Shown here: positions 6,763-15,601 of the stretch, piece after piece
How positions within the stretch are numbered: position 1 is the first letter of the stretch
Layout of the letters: every line of letters starts with the position of its first letter
From: Legionellaceae bacterium
Lineage (GTDB): Bacteria; Pseudomonadota; Gammaproteobacteria; Legionellales; Legionellaceae
Direction: 5' to 3'
DNA length: 64,000 bases
Assembly (NCBI GenBank): GCA_030696305.1
Contig: JAUYSP010000040.1
Span: 1-64,000 of the forward strand
Notes under the pieces: generated by a model
What the model was told of the DNA's origin: nothing
What the model saw: only the letters and a program-made list of their open reading frames with translations
The model's database searches: none
Translations under genes and position numbers: made by a program

Positions 6763-7986
6763 ATGCCTGAAGCAACTACCGAATCAGTTCAAAAAAAAGT
6801 AACCAGTTCCCCAACGCTTTCTAAAAAGCAATCCGAGTTCCTCGATGCGGTTCATGCTGGTAAAAGCGTATTCCTTACCGGAAAAGCCGGAACAGGTAAA
6901 TCATACGTTGTACAGGAAGCTATCAAATCACTAAAGCAACAACGCAAGAATGTGGTAGCCTTAGCACCAACCGGAGTGGCTGCGAACAACATTGGCGGCC
7001 AGACGGTCCACTCCATGTTCTCGCTGGACCCATTCGGTATTTTAACGTTTGAAGATTGCAGGTTTTTAAAATCCGAGAAGCGCCGAATGATGGGTCTGAT
7101 TGATACCATCTTTATTGATGAGGTTTCCATGCTTCGCCCTGATCATCTCGATGCGATAAACTGGACATTGATCAAAAACGGCTGCAAGGGATTGAAAGAT
7201 ATTCAAATCATCTTCATCGGCGACCTCAAGCAGTTGCCTCCTCCAATTGATGACAATACTAAATCTATCCTTTTCGGCACCTATGAGGGCTGCGAGTTTT
7301 ATAATGCGTTGATTTGCAAAAAACTGGATATTCAGATTATCGAACTGGACGAAGTACTTCGCCAGTCCGATCCGGATTTTATAACTGCACTCAATATAGT
7401 CCGTGAAGGAGGCAAGAGCGAATACTTTAGACAGTTCGTAACCAAGACCCCACGTGGGATCATATTAGCACCCCACAACTCAACGGTCCAGCAGTATAAT
7501 GTTAATGGCTTGGCCAAGCTGGAGGGAGAAGAATATGTATGGGATGCCGTTGTCACCGGCAATGTTAAGGCCGGTGACTTTAATCTTGAGTCACAAGTTC
7601 GCGTAAAGCAAGGCTGCAGGATTATGTATTTGGCCAACTCACAAAACAATAACCTCTTTAATGGCACCTTAGGGATATTCAAAGTTGAAGAAGGAAATTT
7701 CTTCATTGATGTAAATGGCGTGAAATATGCGCTGGAACAAATTCAGGTAACAAAAAAGGAATACGTTCTAAACGAGAGCCAGGACAAGCTTGAACTCCGA
7801 GAGATTGGAAGCATTACCCAAATGCCAATAAAGCTTGCTTATGCCCTTAGTATCCATAAATCCCAAGGTCTAACCTTTGATGAAATCACTATTGACCTCA
7901 CCCTGCCTTGCTTCAGCAAAGGGCAGATGTACACCGCTCTAAGCCGGGTAAAGACTCCAGCAGGACTTTCAATTATTACTAAATAA
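6763..7986 (+). CDS. Pif1/RecD/Dda-like SF1 helicase
   Basis: 407 aa from the ATG at 6763; an upstream in-frame start at 6661 would run through the preceding gene and is rejected. Motifs in order: GKAGTGKSY (Walker A), LAPTGVAANNIGGQTVHSMF (Ia/Pif1 signature), IFIDEVSML (Walker B), IFIGDLKQLPP (III), ELDEVLRQSD, and KLAYALSIHKSQGLTFDE with YTALSRV (V-VI). These define a 5'-3' SF1B helicase. A likely role is fork restart or recombination during phage replication. Confidence 0.85.
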   Translation: MPEATTESVQKKVTSSPTLSKKQSEFLDAVHAGKSVFLTGKAGTGKSYVVQEAIKSLKQQRKNVVALAPTGVAANNIGGQTVHSMFSLDPFGILTFEDCRFLKSEKRRMMGLIDTIFIDEVSMLRPDHLDAINWTLIKNGCKGLKDIQIIFIGDLKQLPPPIDDNTKSILFGTYEGCEFYNALICKKLDIQIIELDEVLRQSDPDFITALNIVREGGKSEYFRQFVTKTPRGIILAPHNSTVQQYNVNGLAKLEGEEYVWDAVVTGNVKAGDFNLESQVRVKQGCRIMYLANSQNNNLFNGTLGIFKVEEGNFFIDVNGVKYALEQIQVTKKEYVLNESQDKLELREIGSITQMPIKLAYALSIHKSQGLTFDEITIDLTLPCFSKGQMYTALSRVKTPAGLSIITK

Positions 7987-8008
7987 ACCACCAAATTTTT
8001 AAAGCAAA

Positions 8009-8317
8009 ATGAAAAATACAATCACCTTAGACAACCAGAAACTTGAAATCGATCCTCGACTAGCAGGATTTTCAATCAATAAAAAACCTTCTTCAAACAT
8101 TGATTTCTTTGGCCACAATCCAGAATCTGATTCTCTATTTTTTCAGTTCAGGAACGGAACAACCTACATTTTTAAAGGGGTACCAATTGATATATTAAAA
8201 GCTGCTCAGGAACACGAATCTATAGGAAGCTTTTTTCACGCACACATCAAAGGAAAATACGAAAGCGAAGGAATTTCCGAACGCTTGGTTATTATTGATA
8301 GGGAGGAAATGGTATGA
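8009..8317 (+). CDS. KTSC domain protein
   Basis: 102 aa. Residues 26-90 match the KTSC domain: PSSNIDFFGHNPESDSLFFQ, NGTTYIFKGVPIDI and SFFHAHIKGKYESEG. In the family this 60-residue domain follows lysyl-tRNA synthetases or stands alone in phages; it is thought to bind RNA or protein, but its job is unknown. A TTTAAAGCA leader (7998-8006) precedes the start and the stop overlaps the next ATG. Confidence 0.75.
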   Translation: MKNTITLDNQKLEIDPRLAGFSINKKPSSNIDFFGHNPESDSLFFQFRNGTTYIFKGVPIDILKAAQEHESIGSFFHAHIKGKYESEGISERLVIIDREEMV

Positions 8318-8529
8318 GCGAAACCCAAAAATATGCCATACTAACTCCTTCGATCAGTTCAATCTTGAACAAGGGAAAAGAAATCACCCACCAGGTTAGT
8401 GACACCCTGGCCTCAATTACTGAGGAGGTGGAAGTCTTAAGCATTAGTCAAACCACAGGTAATGCCAAAGTTCGCGACTCTCGAGGCCGGGTGTTTTATT
8501 GTTCCTGTTCTGATCTTAAAAATATATAG
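8314..8529 (+). CDS. Small unknown protein
   Basis: 71 aa, starting by ATGA overlap with the KTSC gene. The second half (VEVLSISQTTGNAKVRDSRG) looks like a small beta barrel, ending VFYCSCSDLKNI. No family recognised. Confidence 0.45.
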   Translation: MSETQKYAILTPSISSILNKGKEITHQVSDTLASITEEVEVLSISQTTGNAKVRDSRGRVFYCSCSDLKNI

Positions 8530-8533
8530 TTCG

Positions 8534-8555
8534 TAATATAAATTATATATATTTG
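8534..8555 (+). promoter_or_regulatory. Phage promoter with palindromic A/T box
   Basis: TAATATAAATTATATAT at 8534-8550 is a near-copy of the box TTATATAAATTATATAA also present at 13952, 21242 and 29240. It runs into TATATTTG (8548-8555), a perfect Bacteroidota -7 element. It drives the helicase at 8581. Confidence 0.55.
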
Positions 8556-8580
8556 AAACCCACCGAAATAATTTAAAGCA

Positions 8581-10071
8581 ATGATTGAAACCGTAAACCC
8601 TCCTGTAATTCTAAGGCCCTATCAAATAGACTTCATTTCCAATCTTAGCCTAAAGGTCCGTGAGAAAAGAAAGGTAGTCGCTTGCGCTCCAACCGGATCT
8701 GGGAAGACCAAAATGTTTATCCATATTGCCAATATTGCGAAAGCTAAACAGCGACCGGTCATTATTATTTCTGAATCCAGAAAAATATTCGACCAAATTA
8801 CCGGTGAAGCTGGAGGAATTGAAATAGCTGATGGAATGAAGCATACCCGCATCGTTCCTGGAGGTTTATACGTAGCCATGGCGCAAACATTAGCTAGGCG
8901 CCCCCTCATAGTTGAGCAGTTTAACACAATTAAACCCGCGCCGCTGATCATTGTAGATGAAGCGCATGTCGGTACCCCAAGCAACATCTTGCGGGCTCTT
9001 ACAGAAGATGGTGCTGCGATGGTGCTTGGATTCACTGCTACACCGGATGCACGGGCAGCAAAGCATCTGCCAGAGCTGTATAATGATATTGTCGTCTGCT
9101 GCCAGGTGGACGATCTAATCCAACAGGGTTTTCTCTGCACCTATAAACACCACGCGCGCACCAAAGCCGGGACCAATGTTCTGGAAATTAAAAACGGCGA
9201 ATATACTGAGGAATCCCAATCCCGGGCATTCAACAGGCCAGAGGTATACGATGGCGTATTTGAAGACCTGCACAAGTTCTCATTTAAAAAGTGCATGATA
9301 TTCGTGTCCAGCATAGAACATTGCGAGATTATGTATGAGCGGCTGTTGCATCAGGGTTTTTCTGCCTGCAGGTATCACTCAAAACTTTCCAGCCCTGCTT
9401 TTGAGTTGGCTAAATTCATGCAGCTTGACGAGGCCAATGTGTGTGTATCCGTTGCATCGCTCACAAAAGGTTTTGATTTTCCCCCGGTGGATCTTGTAGT
9501 ACTCGTCCGAAGCACTACGTCTCTTCCCCTATATCTTCAGATGATTGGCCGTGCATCCAGGCCTATCCCTGGTACTAAGGATTTCTTTCAGGTTATAGAC
9601 TACGGCGATAATTGGAAAACACATGGGTTATATTGGGACCATCGGGACTGGGAGAATATGTGGAACGATGTAAAAAAGAAGAAAAAGAGTGAACTGGGAA
9701 CTGCGCCGGTAACCATGTGCGGTGATTGTGAAGCAGTCATCAGCACTACCGTCAGAATATGCCCTTACTGCGGATGTACTCGCCCACTTACAGTAAAGGA
9801 ACTTGCCCAGGGCGAACTGATTGAAGTTACCCAGGCATACTCCAGCCTGATTGGGCGCCAGGTGTCTACCCTTAATGCCGAAGAACTTGCTACTTATGCC
9901 AAGCTAAAGTCTAAACAGCGCTTTGCCGCACGAATCGCAAAAGCGCATGAGCAAAAATTTCCGGGGTTTCTACTTGATTTTGCCCATTACATGGGTTATA
10001 AATCTACTTGGATTGACCATCAGCCAATACCATCAGAGCCAATAGAATTCGCAGACATAGTATTAAGATAG
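8581..10071 (+). CDS. DEAD/DEAH-box SF2 helicase with zinc ribbon
   Basis: 496 aa, directly preceded by TTTAAAGCA. Motifs: LRPYQIDFI (Q-like), APTGSGKTK near 35-43 (Walker A), IIVDEAHVG with DEAH at 125-128, LGFTATPDAR (III), then VASLTKGFDFPPVDLVVLVR and QMIGRASRP (V-VI). Residues about 379-400 hold CGDCEAVISTTVRICPYCGC, a four-cysteine zinc ribbon. It resembles phage ATP-dependent helicases of the UvsW/type III restriction class. It precedes the primase in one transcription unit, so a replication or recombination role is likely. Confidence 0.85.
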   Translation: MIETVNPPVILRPYQIDFISNLSLKVREKRKVVACAPTGSGKTKMFIHIANIAKAKQRPVIIISESRKIFDQITGEAGGIEIADGMKHTRIVPGGLYVAMAQTLARRPLIVEQFNTIKPAPLIIVDEAHVGTPSNILRALTEDGAAMVLGFTATPDARAAKHLPELYNDIVVCCQVDDLIQQGFLCTYKHHARTKAGTNVLEIKNGEYTEESQSRAFNRPEVYDGVFEDLHKFSFKKCMIFVSSIEHCEIMYERLLHQGFSACRYHSKLSSPAFELAKFMQLDEANVCVSVASLTKGFDFPPVDLVVLVRSTTSLPLYLQMIGRASRPIPGTKDFFQVIDYGDNWKTHGLYWDHRDWENMWNDVKKKKKSELGTAPVTMCGDCEAVISTTVRICPYCGCTRPLTVKELAQGELIEVTQAYSSLIGRQVSTLNAEELATYAKLKSKQRFAARIAKAHEQKFPGFLLDFAHYMGYKSTWIDHQPIPSEPIEFADIVLR

Positions 10072-10073
10072 AT

Positions 10074-12584
10074 ATGACGACACTGGCAAAGGTTTGGAGC
10101 CAAATAGATACTTTACTACAGGATGGGCTCTCGCTGATTCCGGTACGGGATAAACAGGAAGGCGATCGTGCACCAAAGACACCCTATAATCTTTGGAAGC
10201 GATACCAAACCGTTAGAATCACTAAAGATGAACTTTGGACGGAAATGGAGTCCAAGGAAACATCCGCAGTTGCTATTGTTTGCGGTACGATATCCGGATA
10301 CCTAGAAGTGGTTGACGTAGATGTTAAATATAATGCCGGCGTTAGCGCGGTTCTGTTTTCTCAGTTACAAAATATTTATCCTGAACTTTTCGCTAAACTG
10401 AGAATCCATAAAACTCCTTCCGGAGGTTATCATATTCTATACCGGATTGCCAACTCCCAGGGAGCATTCCCCGGGAATCTGAAACTAGCAGGCAGACCCG
10501 CTACCGAACAGGAACTGATCGAAGCACCTAAAACTAAAACCTACAACTTCCTTGAGACCAGGGGTGAGGGCGGTTATATACTTTGTCCCCCTTCAATGGG
10601 ATATGAAGTTTATGCTGATAACCCTATTCCGCTGATCAGCTGGGATGACCGCTGCAATATTATCAATATTTGCAGGTCCTTAACCGAAATAATTGAAGTA
10701 AAGGCAAGTGTAAAGCCTTCCAAATCACAGTCCGATTTCTATTCTACTAATCCATTCGACGATTTCAATCAGCGTGCCGACATCGCCTCGATCCTGGAAG
10801 AACATGGCTGGAAAGTGGCCCCATCACACAGTTCGAAATACTTATATTTTACCCGCCCGGACAAAAAAGGTGGTGTTTCCGCATCCTTTCATCAAGAGCA
10901 CCGGGTATTCTGGTCCTTCAGCACTTCTACCGAATTTCAGGAAACTAAAGGATATTCGCCTGTCGGAGTACTTCTGCAGATCCAGTTTAACGGAGATACT
11001 AAAGCCCTATACCGGCATCTGGTAAACCATGGATACGGATCAGTAAAGCCAAAAGTTGAGGAATCAGTTGTACGACGAGCTGCAGTATCCGGAAAGCCTA
11101 TCCCTCCAAACTTCTCGACCGAGGCCCAGGCTCAATACCAGCTGATCAGCCAGCAGCTTAAAGAAGACCACCCTTTCGGGATCTTTATTAAATACGATGA
11201 GGACGATAAACTTTCCGTCTCCCGGGAGTCACTGTATTACGTGGCCAATAACCTGGGGTTTCGTTTCCATCAGGGAGAATTGGTCCGAATACAAGACTTT
11301 AAAATCGCTAAAGTAAATGAACGGTACTTTCAGGATACCTTAAAGGCATACATCCGGGAAGAAGATGCGGATGAATATGAAAAGCTTTGCAACGTGTATG
11401 AGGCTTTTCTGCAGAAGAACGGATCCTTTACCATTAATCGCCTGCAGCAGCTTGATAATTCACTCATCTTATCAGATACCATAGATGCGGCTTATAAGTT
11501 CTTTCAGAACGGGTATCTTGTGATCACTGCACAGGATATTACCTTCAATAGCTATGAAAACTTTGCATACCTGGTATGGGAAGATAAAATCCAGCCCCGT
11601 AATTATAGTGAAGTAACGGGCGGAAAATTTGTAGAATATATAAAACTGGCCGTAATCGATCCTGTTCAGGCCCAGAAGGTTTTTGGATACCTAACCCATG
11701 AATATAAGGATGAAACCACTGGTTTCATTGTGGTATTGATCGAACAGTGCGCTGATCCAAAGCAAGGGGGTGGATCCGGAAAGAATGTGTTTTGTAACCT
11801 TCTTAAGCTTTCTACCACTTACACCAGCAAACCGGGTGCCCAGGCCAAGTTTGACGAGAAGTTTTTCCAGTCCTGGAATGGCCAGCGCGTTTTCGGGATT
11901 AGCGATGTCTCCAAAAACTTTAATTTTGAGTTCTTAAAAGAACCTTCTACAGGATCCTTCATACACAAGAAGCTTTTCAAGGATGAGATCGAGATTGGAG
12001 TTAACGAAGCCCCGAAATTCATCGTTCAGACTAACTATTCCTACGAGATCACAGATGGTGGTTTAAAGCGCAGAATCATCCCCCTCGAGTTTACAGACTT
12101 CTTTACCAGGTGCGGGGGACTTGACGTGCACTTCGGCTCCCATTTCCCTAACGGATGGTCCGAAGACGATTATGCCGGCTATGATAATTTCGTCGCCGAA
12201 GGCATCCAGCTCTGGCTTCAGGGCGGACGCAAGCTCCATCCAACCGGACTTACAGAAACCGGCTGGCTCAAGCAATGGGAGCAGACCTACGGTAATGCAA
12301 CTGGATTCATTCAAGAGAACTGGGAGAAGTGGATTACAGATGGCTTCATTACTCATAGCCATTTTCAAACCTCTTTGGAATCCTACTATAACGAAAACAA
12401 TATCCAGAAGCATTACTGGCCATCATCAAAAAGAATGAACGATGCGATTGAATCTTACTGCAACAAACATGGGGTAACCTATGAGAAGAATAAATCTAGG
12501 AAAGAATTCGGGGGCGTTGTTAAGGCTAGGTATTTTTATAAGAATGGGACAGATGCGCCGGAGGATGAGGAGTTTCCGTTTTGA
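10074..12584 (+). CDS. Primase-polymerase / SF3 (D5-like) helicase
   Basis: 836 aa. The N-terminal archaeo-eukaryotic primase domain shows LEVVDVDVKYN near 78-88 (catalytic DxD) and KTPSGGYHILYRI near 113-125 (sGGyH motif). The C-terminal D5/SF3 part shows GGGSGKNVF near 565-573 (Walker A), GQRVFGISDVSK (B) and FIVQTNYSYEITDGGLKRRI (C/sensor). This bifunctional layout primes and unwinds at phage and plasmid origins. Two bases separate it from the helicase gene. An iteron cluster at 13.56-13.91 kb lies downstream and may be its origin. Confidence 0.9.
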   Translation: MTTLAKVWSQIDTLLQDGLSLIPVRDKQEGDRAPKTPYNLWKRYQTVRITKDELWTEMESKETSAVAIVCGTISGYLEVVDVDVKYNAGVSAVLFSQLQNIYPELFAKLRIHKTPSGGYHILYRIANSQGAFPGNLKLAGRPATEQELIEAPKTKTYNFLETRGEGGYILCPPSMGYEVYADNPIPLISWDDRCNIINICRSLTEIIEVKASVKPSKSQSDFYSTNPFDDFNQRADIASILEEHGWKVAPSHSSKYLYFTRPDKKGGVSASFHQEHRVFWSFSTSTEFQETKGYSPVGVLLQIQFNGDTKALYRHLVNHGYGSVKPKVEESVVRRAAVSGKPIPPNFSTEAQAQYQLISQQLKEDHPFGIFIKYDEDDKLSVSRESLYYVANNLGFRFHQGELVRIQDFKIAKVNERYFQDTLKAYIREEDADEYEKLCNVYEAFLQKNGSFTINRLQQLDNSLILSDTIDAAYKFFQNGYLVITAQDITFNSYENFAYLVWEDKIQPRNYSEVTGGKFVEYIKLAVIDPVQAQKVFGYLTHEYKDETTGFIVVLIEQCADPKQGGGSGKNVFCNLLKLSTTYTSKPGAQAKFDEKFFQSWNGQRVFGISDVSKNFNFEFLKEPSTGSFIHKKLFKDEIEIGVNEAPKFIVQTNYSYEITDGGLKRRIIPLEFTDFFTRCGGLDVHFGSHFPNGWSEDDYAGYDNFVAEGIQLWLQGGRKLHPTGLTETGWLKQWEQTYGNATGFIQENWEKWITDGFITHSHFQTSLESYYNENNIQKHYWPSSKRMNDAIESYCNKHGVTYEKNKSRKEFGGVVKARYFYKNGTDAPEDEEFPF

Positions 12585-12630
12585 CGCGAAACAAGGAACA
12601 AGCATCTATTCAACGGCAGGTTTTCTGAAG

Positions 12631-13503
12631 TTATTGGACCTGCTTATTAATCTCAATTATTAGTGGCAGTACATATTTAAAATCCACGCACCCACTGATT
12701 CCATAAGTTGCATATAAGGCAGATTTAGCAAATAGATCGTTTGCGTCGCGTTGAGAAACGTTGCCCATCTTAACATCCCATCCTGGACCGGCAGATTTTA
12801 CTAAGAGTTCACTTGCACTTTTCGCGAATGGTGCCTGTATAAATGTAGTCATTCCTATAACAAGGTCGTCTTCGGGTCTACTTCCAAGTTTTATTAGAAG
12901 TCCACCCGAATTGCCCTTCGACATGGTTAAATCAGCCCATGCTACTGATCTAGAGTAACTTTTTGATGAATCGCTTGGATCCGGCAGTGTCTCTTCGTAT
13001 TTAGTCGATAGCCAACCGGTAGAAACGAACTGTTGTGATAGAAATAATGGGTACCCCGCAGTTAAAACCATATCACCCTCGTCTATATTCGCCAGCGTTC
13101 CAAGCTTAAAAGGAGCAATTTTATGTTTCACTATGCTGTCCAAGGCAATAAAAAAATAATCGTATTTTACCATGCTATCCCTGCCAGATTCACTTCGAAA
13201 TCCATTGTGAAAGCCCTTCATTTTACGTAATTCTCCCGAGTGAAGCCGCACTGTGACATTTTTAAACTCAAGGCGATCTCTTTCTATAACAATTGAAGGT
13301 TGAATAACGTGAAAATTAGTGAGCACTAAATCACCGTGAGTTAAAAATCCGGTCCCGGCTGGTTGATCATTTATTAGTATTTGCACAACCGACGTTTTCA
13401 ATCTATCTATTCGATCCTGCCCTAGATTTTGTGAATAAACTACATTAGATGTAATTAGGGAGATAAACATCAAGGCGACTTTCTTAAATAATTGCATTTG
13501 CAA
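12631..13503 (-). CDS. Secreted trypsin-like serine protease, cargo gene
   Basis: 290 aa on the minus strand inside a plus-strand replication region. An N-terminal signal peptide (KKVALMFISLITSNVVYSQ) is followed by a chymotrypsin/Deg-type fold. His65 lies in VLTNFHVIQ, Asp115 in MVKYDYFFIALD and Ser199 in MSKGNSGGLL, the complete triad. No PDZ domain or second membrane segment is visible. Orientation, isolation and export signal mark it as a lysogenic-conversion (moron) gene acting in the periplasm or outside. In-frame ATGs at 13503 and 13497 are both possible starts. Confidence 0.75.
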   Translation of the reverse strand: MQMQLFKKVALMFISLITSNVVYSQNLGQDRIDRLKTSVVQILINDQPAGTGFLTHGDLVLTNFHVIQPSIVIERDRLEFKNVTVRLHSGELRKMKGFHNGFRSESGRDSMVKYDYFFIALDSIVKHKIAPFKLGTLANIDEGDMVLTAGYPLFLSQQFVSTGWLSTKYEETLPDPSDSSKSYSRSVAWADLTMSKGNSGGLLIKLGSRPEDDLVIGMTTFIQAPFAKSASELLVKSAGPGWDVKMGNVSQRDANDLFAKSALYATYGISGCVDFKYVLPLIIEINKQVQ

Positions 13504-13561
13504 ATTTCTTAGTGAACTATAAGGTAGGAAGTTCGAAGCACATTAGTGATTCAATTAATAA

Positions 13562-13910
13562 AAGGTAACCAAAAATCCCACAGGTAACCAAAAATATTAT
13601 CAAGGTAACCAAAAGGTAACCAAAAATATTTCTCTTAAAATTACTCTCATTGCCATTTAAACCTACTTTTTTATTATAGGTAACCAAAAAACCAATAATA
13701 TTCTATTTAACGTATACTGCAAGGAAAATAATAACATATCACATCACTTTTGCCAGTACTTTTTTTATAACACTTGAAAAATGTTTTTATAAATAGGGAG
13801 CTTAAATAAGATATTTTTGGTTACCTTTTTATAAACATACTGATAATCAATATTTTAGATATTTTATTTTTGGTTACCTTTCAGTTACCAGCTTGATTTT
13901 TGGTTACCTC
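13562..13910. repeat. Iteron cluster, probable phage replication origin
   Basis: Five forward copies of AGGTAACCAAAAA (13562-13576, 13582-13595, 13602-13614, 13613-13627, 13678-13690) face three inverted copies (13812-13828, 13866-13880, 13896-13910). A half copy, CAGTTACC, lies at 13882-13889. The 120 bp between the arrays is A/T-rich. The 474-bp gap (13504-13977) has no gene. Iterons plus an A/T-rich core next to a primase/helicase is the usual look of a phage origin; a regulator or partition site is the alternative. Confidence 0.65.
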
Positions 13911-13951
13911 CCTCTTTCTTCTCGCAATTCTTTTAAAAATTATATATTTCA

Positions 13952-13973
13952 TTATATAAATTATATAATTTTG
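13952..13973 (+). promoter_or_regulatory. Phage promoter with palindromic A/T box
   Basis: TTATATAAATTATATAAT at 13952-13969 overlaps the -7 element TAATTTTG at 13966-13973. The ATG at 13978 lies only 4 bp after it, so the transcript may be leaderless or nearly so. This promoter appears to open the nuclease-terminase-head unit. Confidence 0.55.
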
Positions 13974-13977
13974 AATT

Positions 13978-14460
13978 ATGAGTGCCACAACCCTTTCTGC
14001 GCCAACTACACTTCCCATGAGTCACGATCGCATCCAGCAGGAATGCTTTAAATGGCTCTGGAATCAATATCCTAACATTCGGCGTACTTTCTTTCATTGC
14101 CCTAATGAATACGCCCCAGGAGGGGAATATATGGAGCGGGAAATTAGGGGATATCTAAAACGAGTTCAGAAGTTAGTTCCTGGCTGGTTACAAACCATAT
14201 TCAGCAGCGCAAAGAAAGATCACATCATCAAGCTTTCTCAACGGAAAGCGATCGGGCTTTTACCAGGTGTTACCGATTTGGTTTTCTATTACCAGGGAGT
14301 ACTCTATATGTTCGACATCAAAATCGGAAAGGATTCTCTTTCTGATGCACAACTCGATTTCATAGCAGCCATGGAAGACCAGGGCGGAAAGTTCTACGAG
14401 ATCGAATCCCTTATACAGTTTCAATCAATCATTCAGGAGATTATTCCAGAGATATTATGA
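13978..14460 (+). CDS. VRR-NUC domain nuclease
   Basis: 160 aa. The segment GLLPGVTDLVFYYQGVLYMF-D-I-K-I-G-K-D followed by LSDAQLDFIAAMEDQGGKFYEI matches VRR-NUC nucleases: GxxDh, then hhxhK and an AQ-helix. The catalytic set would be D, the D of FDIK (Glu in most members) and K. These act as structure-specific nucleases, for example Holliday-junction or flap cleavage in phages. It stands between the origin and the terminase. Confidence 0.75.
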   Translation: MSATTLSAPTTLPMSHDRIQQECFKWLWNQYPNIRRTFFHCPNEYAPGGEYMEREIRGYLKRVQKLVPGWLQTIFSSAKKDHIIKLSQRKAIGLLPGVTDLVFYYQGVLYMFDIKIGKDSLSDAQLDFIAAMEDQGGKFYEIESLIQFQSIIQEIIPEIL

Positions 14461-14840
14461 CATCAACTAGCATACTGAAAGTTATTGAACACACTCACCC
14501 TGAAATAGTCCGGGAAGTCTCAGCTGGATTGATTCCAGAACGAACTGACCTGTCACAAATTAGAAATCTTTATGAGCTGTACCGTTTGAAAACTTGCTAT
14601 CATAACCCAAGTGATGAGTTCGAAACTAAAATGCTATTCGTTGCCGTCGTCCTGAAACTTTACAGCCCAGCAGCCCTAATCGTTCACAATTCACTAAAAC
14701 GGGGAGTATCAAATCAGATCGCCACCTGCTTTAAATCAGGAAGGCGAAATGCATCTTATTACATCAGCCAAGCCCGTCATTACTTCCGCCATGTTAACAG
14801 CTTCCGGGAGCGTGTTACTAAACTAAGTACAGACTTATGA
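14457..14840 (+). CDS. Unknown protein preceding the terminase
   Basis: 127 aa, all helical, joined to both neighbours by ATGA overlaps. A middle region (KMLFVAVVLKLYSPAALIVH) and a basic end (YYISQARHYFRHVNSFRERV) are notable. Genes at this place often encode late regulators, but I recognise no motif. Confidence 0.5.
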   Translation: MTSTSILKVIEHTHPEIVREVSAGLIPERTDLSQIRNLYELYRLKTCYHNPSDEFETKMLFVAVVLKLYSPAALIVHNSLKRGVSNQIATCFKSGRRNASYYISQARHYFRHVNSFRERVTKLSTDL

Positions 14841-15601
14841 GTGAGGAACTGGAAGAGCAGAAGCTTAATGCTAAACAGAAAAGGTTCTGCGAGGAATATA
14901 CAATTGATTTTAACGCAACACAAGCTGCGATAAGGACTGGATATAGCGAGAAGACTGCTAAAGAGATTGGTTACGAGAACCTCACGAAACCTCACTTAAA
15001 GAAATATATTTCAGAACTGCTTGATAAAAAGACACTTGGCCCATCGGGAACCAAGAAACTAATCACCGATATCGCAACTGGAAGCCTTAATGATTTTTAT
15101 AAAACGGTATTAGTGCCTGAAAACCCTTTGATCAAGCAGCCACTAGCCGATTACATCAAAGTTCGGGAAGAAGAGATCTTCCAGGAAGAGGAATTCGCTA
15201 AACGTGCGGGACTAACCGATGATGCTCTTTCCGAACACAATTTGAGACTTAAATACCTGCAATCTGAAATTATAAAACTTCAAATTGAACTAGAACGCAA
15301 CCCTGGGGCATTCCGGATTGTACAGGGCGAGACGGAAATGGTTGAGCGTGCTGTTCTTGATATGGAAAAACTGGTGAAGGATAAAGAGCGTGGCCGGATC
15401 AAGTCTGTCAAGCATACTCAGCATGGCATACAGGTGGAATTGCAAGATGCAGGTGCAGCATTAACCAACATGGCCAGGATCCATAGCTTATTCAATGATA
15501 AGCTTGATCTAACAACCCAAGGAGAAAGTCTGAACAAGCCAATGAGCCAGGATGAGGCAAAGTCATTTCTAGAGGAGCTTAAAAAGGAGAATGGGGTTTG
15601 A
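14837..15601 (+). CDS. Terminase small subunit
   Basis: 254 aa. LNAKQKRFCEEYTIDFNATQ, then AAIRTGYSEKTAKEIGYENL and KPHLKKYISELL form the terminase_2 helix-turn-helix that recognises packaging sites. A long helical oligomerisation region follows (DALSEHNLRLKYLQSEI, REVERAVL-like segments). It overlaps the large subunit by one base (TGATG). With the large subunit it starts DNA packaging. Confidence 0.85.
   Translation: MSEELEEQKLNAKQKRFCEEYTIDFNATQAAIRTGYSEKTAKEIGYENLTKPHLKKYISELLDKKTLGPSGTKKLITDIATGSLNDFYKTVLVPENPLIKQPLADYIKVREEEIFQEEEFAKRAGLTDDALSEHNLRLKYLQSEIIKLQIELERNPGAFRIVQGETEMVERAVLDMEKLVKDKERGRIKSVKHTQHGIQVELQDAGAALTNMARIHSLFNDKLDLTTQGESLNKPMSQDEAKSFLEELKKENGV

Noticed and set aside
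12481-12663. Small plus-strand gene at the primase end
   Set aside because: Its text is Arg-rich, overlaps the primase in another frame and runs into the protease gene; no start context.
13562-13910. CRISPR-like array
   Set aside because: The repeats are short, irregularly spaced and in both orientations with no spacers of constant size and no cas genes. An origin or binding-site cluster fits better.
15598-15600. TTG start of the terminase large subunit
   Set aside because: The ATG directly after it overlaps the previous stop as TGATG, the usual coupling in this phage.
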